Assembly: GCA_022616655.1 (NCBI GenBank) | Contig: JAKEEJ010000062.1 | Coordinates: 1-6,343, forward strand | From: Nevskiales bacterium | Lineage (GTDB): Bacteria; Pseudomonadota; Gammaproteobacteria; Nevskiales; Nevskiaceae | Direction of reading: 5' to 3' | DNA length: 6,343 nucleotides | In this document: positions 1 through 6,343 of the stretch, in pieces | How the letters are laid out: every line of letters begins with the position of its first letter | Numbering within the stretch: the stretch's first letter is position 1 | Made by a program: the position numbers and the translations under genes | The notes under the pieces: model-generated | What the model saw: the letters and a program-made list of their open reading frames with translations, nothing else | Told to the model about the DNA's origin: nothing | Database searches by the model: none

Positions 1-1386
<1,386 letters not shown>

Positions 1387-1398
1387 AGCCCCCCGCGC

Positions 1399-2994
1399 AT
1401 GGCGGACATTCATCGCGACAGAATTCTGATCCTCGACTTCGGCTCGCAGTACACCCAGTTGATCGCCCGGCGCATCCGCGAACTGGGCGTGTATTGCGAA
1501 ATTCATCCCTGGGACATGAACGAAGCCGCCCTCCGGGCTTTTGCGCCCCGGGGCATCGTACTGTCGGGCGGGCCGAAATCGGTGCTCGAAAAAAAATCTC
1601 CCCGCGCTCCCGAGCGGGTGTTCAAACTCGGCGTGCCGGTGCTGGGGATCTGCTACGGCATGCAGACCATGGCCGCCCAACTGGGCGGCCGGGTGGAGGC
1701 TTCGGAGCGCCGTGAATTCGGCTATGCCGAAATTCGCGCCCGCGGTCACTCCGAACTTCTGCGTAACATTGAAGACCGCGTCAACGAAAAGGGCGAAGCG
1801 TCCCTGGACGTGTGGATGTCGCACGGCGACCGGGTGACGCAACTGCCGCCCGGCTTTAAACGGATTGCCTCCACCCAGGACGTGCCACTGGCCGGTATGG
1901 CGGACGAGTCGCGCCGTTTCTACGGGCTTCAGTTCCATCCCGAGGTGACCCACACCCCGCAGGGCGCGGCGATCTACTCGCGGTTTGTGCACGGCCTGTG
2001 CGGCTGCGGCCGAAGCTGGACTCCGGGCCACATCATCGAGGACGCCGTCGCCCGCGTCCGTGAACGGGTGGGCCAGGGCCGGGTGCTGCTGGGACTGTCC
2101 GGCGGCGTGGACTCGTCCGTGGTGGCGGCACTGCTGCATCGGGCGATGGGCGACCGGCTCGTCTGCGTATTCGTGGATACCGGCCTGCTGCGCCTGCACG
2201 AAGGCGATCAGGTGATGAAAGTCTTTGCCCGGCATCTGGGCGTGAAGGTGATCCAGGTCAATGCCGAAGCGCGCTTCTTCGCCGCGCTCCGGGGCGTAAG
2301 CGATCCGGAGGCCAAGCGCAAAATCATCGGCCGGGTTTTCATTGAAGTTTTCGACCGGGAAGCGCGCAAACTCAGAGGCGCAAGCTCCGGTACCGGAAAA
2401 GTTGAATTCCTCGCCCAGGGTACGATTTATCCCGACGTCATTGAATCCGCCGGCGGCAAGACCCGGAAGGCGCAGGTCATCAAATCCCACCACAATGTGG
2501 GCGGTCTGCCGGCGCGCATGAAACTGAAGCTGATCGAGCCGCTGCGCGAGTTGTTCAAGGACGAGGTGCGGAGCATCGGCCTGGAACTGGGCCTGCCGCG
2601 CGAGATGGTGTTCCGCCACCCCTTTCCCGGCCCCGGACTCGGCGTGCGCCTCCTCGGCGCGGTGACGAAAGCCGCGGCCGACCGCCTGCGCAAAGCCGAT
2701 GACATCTTCATCGAAGAGCTGCGCCGGGCCGGCTGGTACGACCGGGTCAGCCAGGCCTTTGCCGTGTTTCTGCCGGTGAATAGCGTGGGCGTGATGGGTG
2801 ACGGTCGCCGCCACGATCCGGTGATGGCGCTGCGCGCGGTGGAGACCGTGGACTTCATGACCGCGCGCTGGGCGCCGTTGCCCTACGAATTGCTCGACGT
2901 CTGCGCGCGCCGGATCGTCAATGAGGTGCCGGGAATCTCCCGCGTGGTCTACGACATTTCCGGAAAGCCGCCCGCCACCATCGAATGGGAATAG
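1399..2994 (+). CDS. guaA: GMP synthase (glutamine-hydrolysing)
   Basis: Converts XMP, ATP and glutamine to GMP, completing the pathway begun by GuaB. The product is 531 residues (E. coli 525). The N-terminal class I glutamine amidotransferase domain (about residues 8-205) has the nucleophile Cys85 in GICYGMQ and the His180/Glu182 dyad in FHPEVTHT. An ATP-pyrophosphatase domain follows with its P-loop SGGVDSS at 234-240. The C-terminal dimerisation domain contains [11 protein letters not shown] (from about 407) and ends in the family signature KPPATIEWE. The ATG at 1399 gives the usual N terminus ([18 protein letters not shown]). Its Shine-Dalgarno site is weak: only a short AGAG overlapping the guaB stop is visible, so translational coupling to guaB across the 12-bp gap is likely. 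An A8 run at 1589-1596 (residues 64-66) is unusual in so GC-rich a gene. The frame is intact throughout. Confidence 0.98.
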   Translation: MADIHRDRILILDFGSQYTQLIARRIRELGVYCEIHPWDMNEAALRAFAPRGIVLSGGPKSVLEKKSPRAPERVFKLGVPVLGICYGMQTMAAQLGGRVEASERREFGYAEIRARGHSELLRNIEDRVNEKGEASLDVWMSHGDRVTQLPPGFKRIASTQDVPLAGMADESRRFYGLQFHPEVTHTPQGAAIYSRFVHGLCGCGRSWTPGHIIEDAVARVRERVGQGRVLLGLSGGVDSSVVAALLHRAMGDRLVCVFVDTGLLRLHEGDQVMKVFARHLGVKVIQVNAEARFFAALRGVSDPEAKRKIIGRVFIEVFDREARKLRGASSGTGKVEFLAQGTIYPDVIESAGGKTRKAQVIKSHHNVGGLPARMKLKLIEPLRELFKDEVRSIGLELGLPREMVFRHPFPGPGLGVRLLGAVTKAAADRLRKADDIFIEELRRAGWYDRVSQAFAVFLPVNSVGVMGDGRRHDPVMALRAVETVDFMTARWAPLPYELLDVCARRIVNEVPGISRVVYDISGKPPATIEWE

Positions 2995-3007
2995 AGGCCA
3001 CGGTTGA

Positions 3008-6343
<3,336 letters not shown>

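Overview
This is a GC-rich proteobacterial chromosome segment. The core proteins resemble gamma/betaproteobacterial ones: GuaB, GuaA, TadA and ClpB align almost end to end with the E. coli proteins I know, and guaB-guaA followed by tadA is a familiar order in those classes. I cannot name a genus. From left to right it holds the 3' part of guaB, all of guaA, a 58-bp gap carrying a palindromic repeat, and an open frame that reads from a small DUF559 endonuclease-like domain into tadA. The 3' end of tadA overlaps the 3' end of clpB, which runs leftward and whose 5' end lies off the window.

The housekeeping content is ordinary. GuaB and GuaA carry out the two steps from IMP to GMP and are 12 bp apart in an apparent operon. 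TadA makes inosine-34 in tRNA, and ClpB is the two-ring disaggregase. There is no gene-free stretch longer than about 60 bp.

The unusual part is a family of short palindromic, G-tract-rich repeats, five units in all. Units 1, 2 and 3 share a tight consensus: a C-rich arm, TTGA, a G-rich arm, then a TAGGGG-AGGGG-type tail. Units 1 and 2 lie in opposite orientation immediately on either side of the DUF559 gene, and units 2 and 3 form a head-to-head pair just before the TadA domain. A second head-to-head pair (units 5 and 4, related architecture, different sequence) sits in frame inside clpB and adds a net 30 residues between the coiled-coil middle domain and the second AAA+ domain.

My reading is that the DUF559 gene and its bracketing repeats form a candidate mobile cassette, perhaps like REP sequences with their dedicated RAYT nuclease. 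It would have entered between guaA and tadA, displaced tadA's original start and left an in-frame DUF559-TadA frame. The repeat geometry, the open frame and the in-frame clpB insertion are seen directly. Mobility and any enzymatic link between DUF559 and the repeats are inference.
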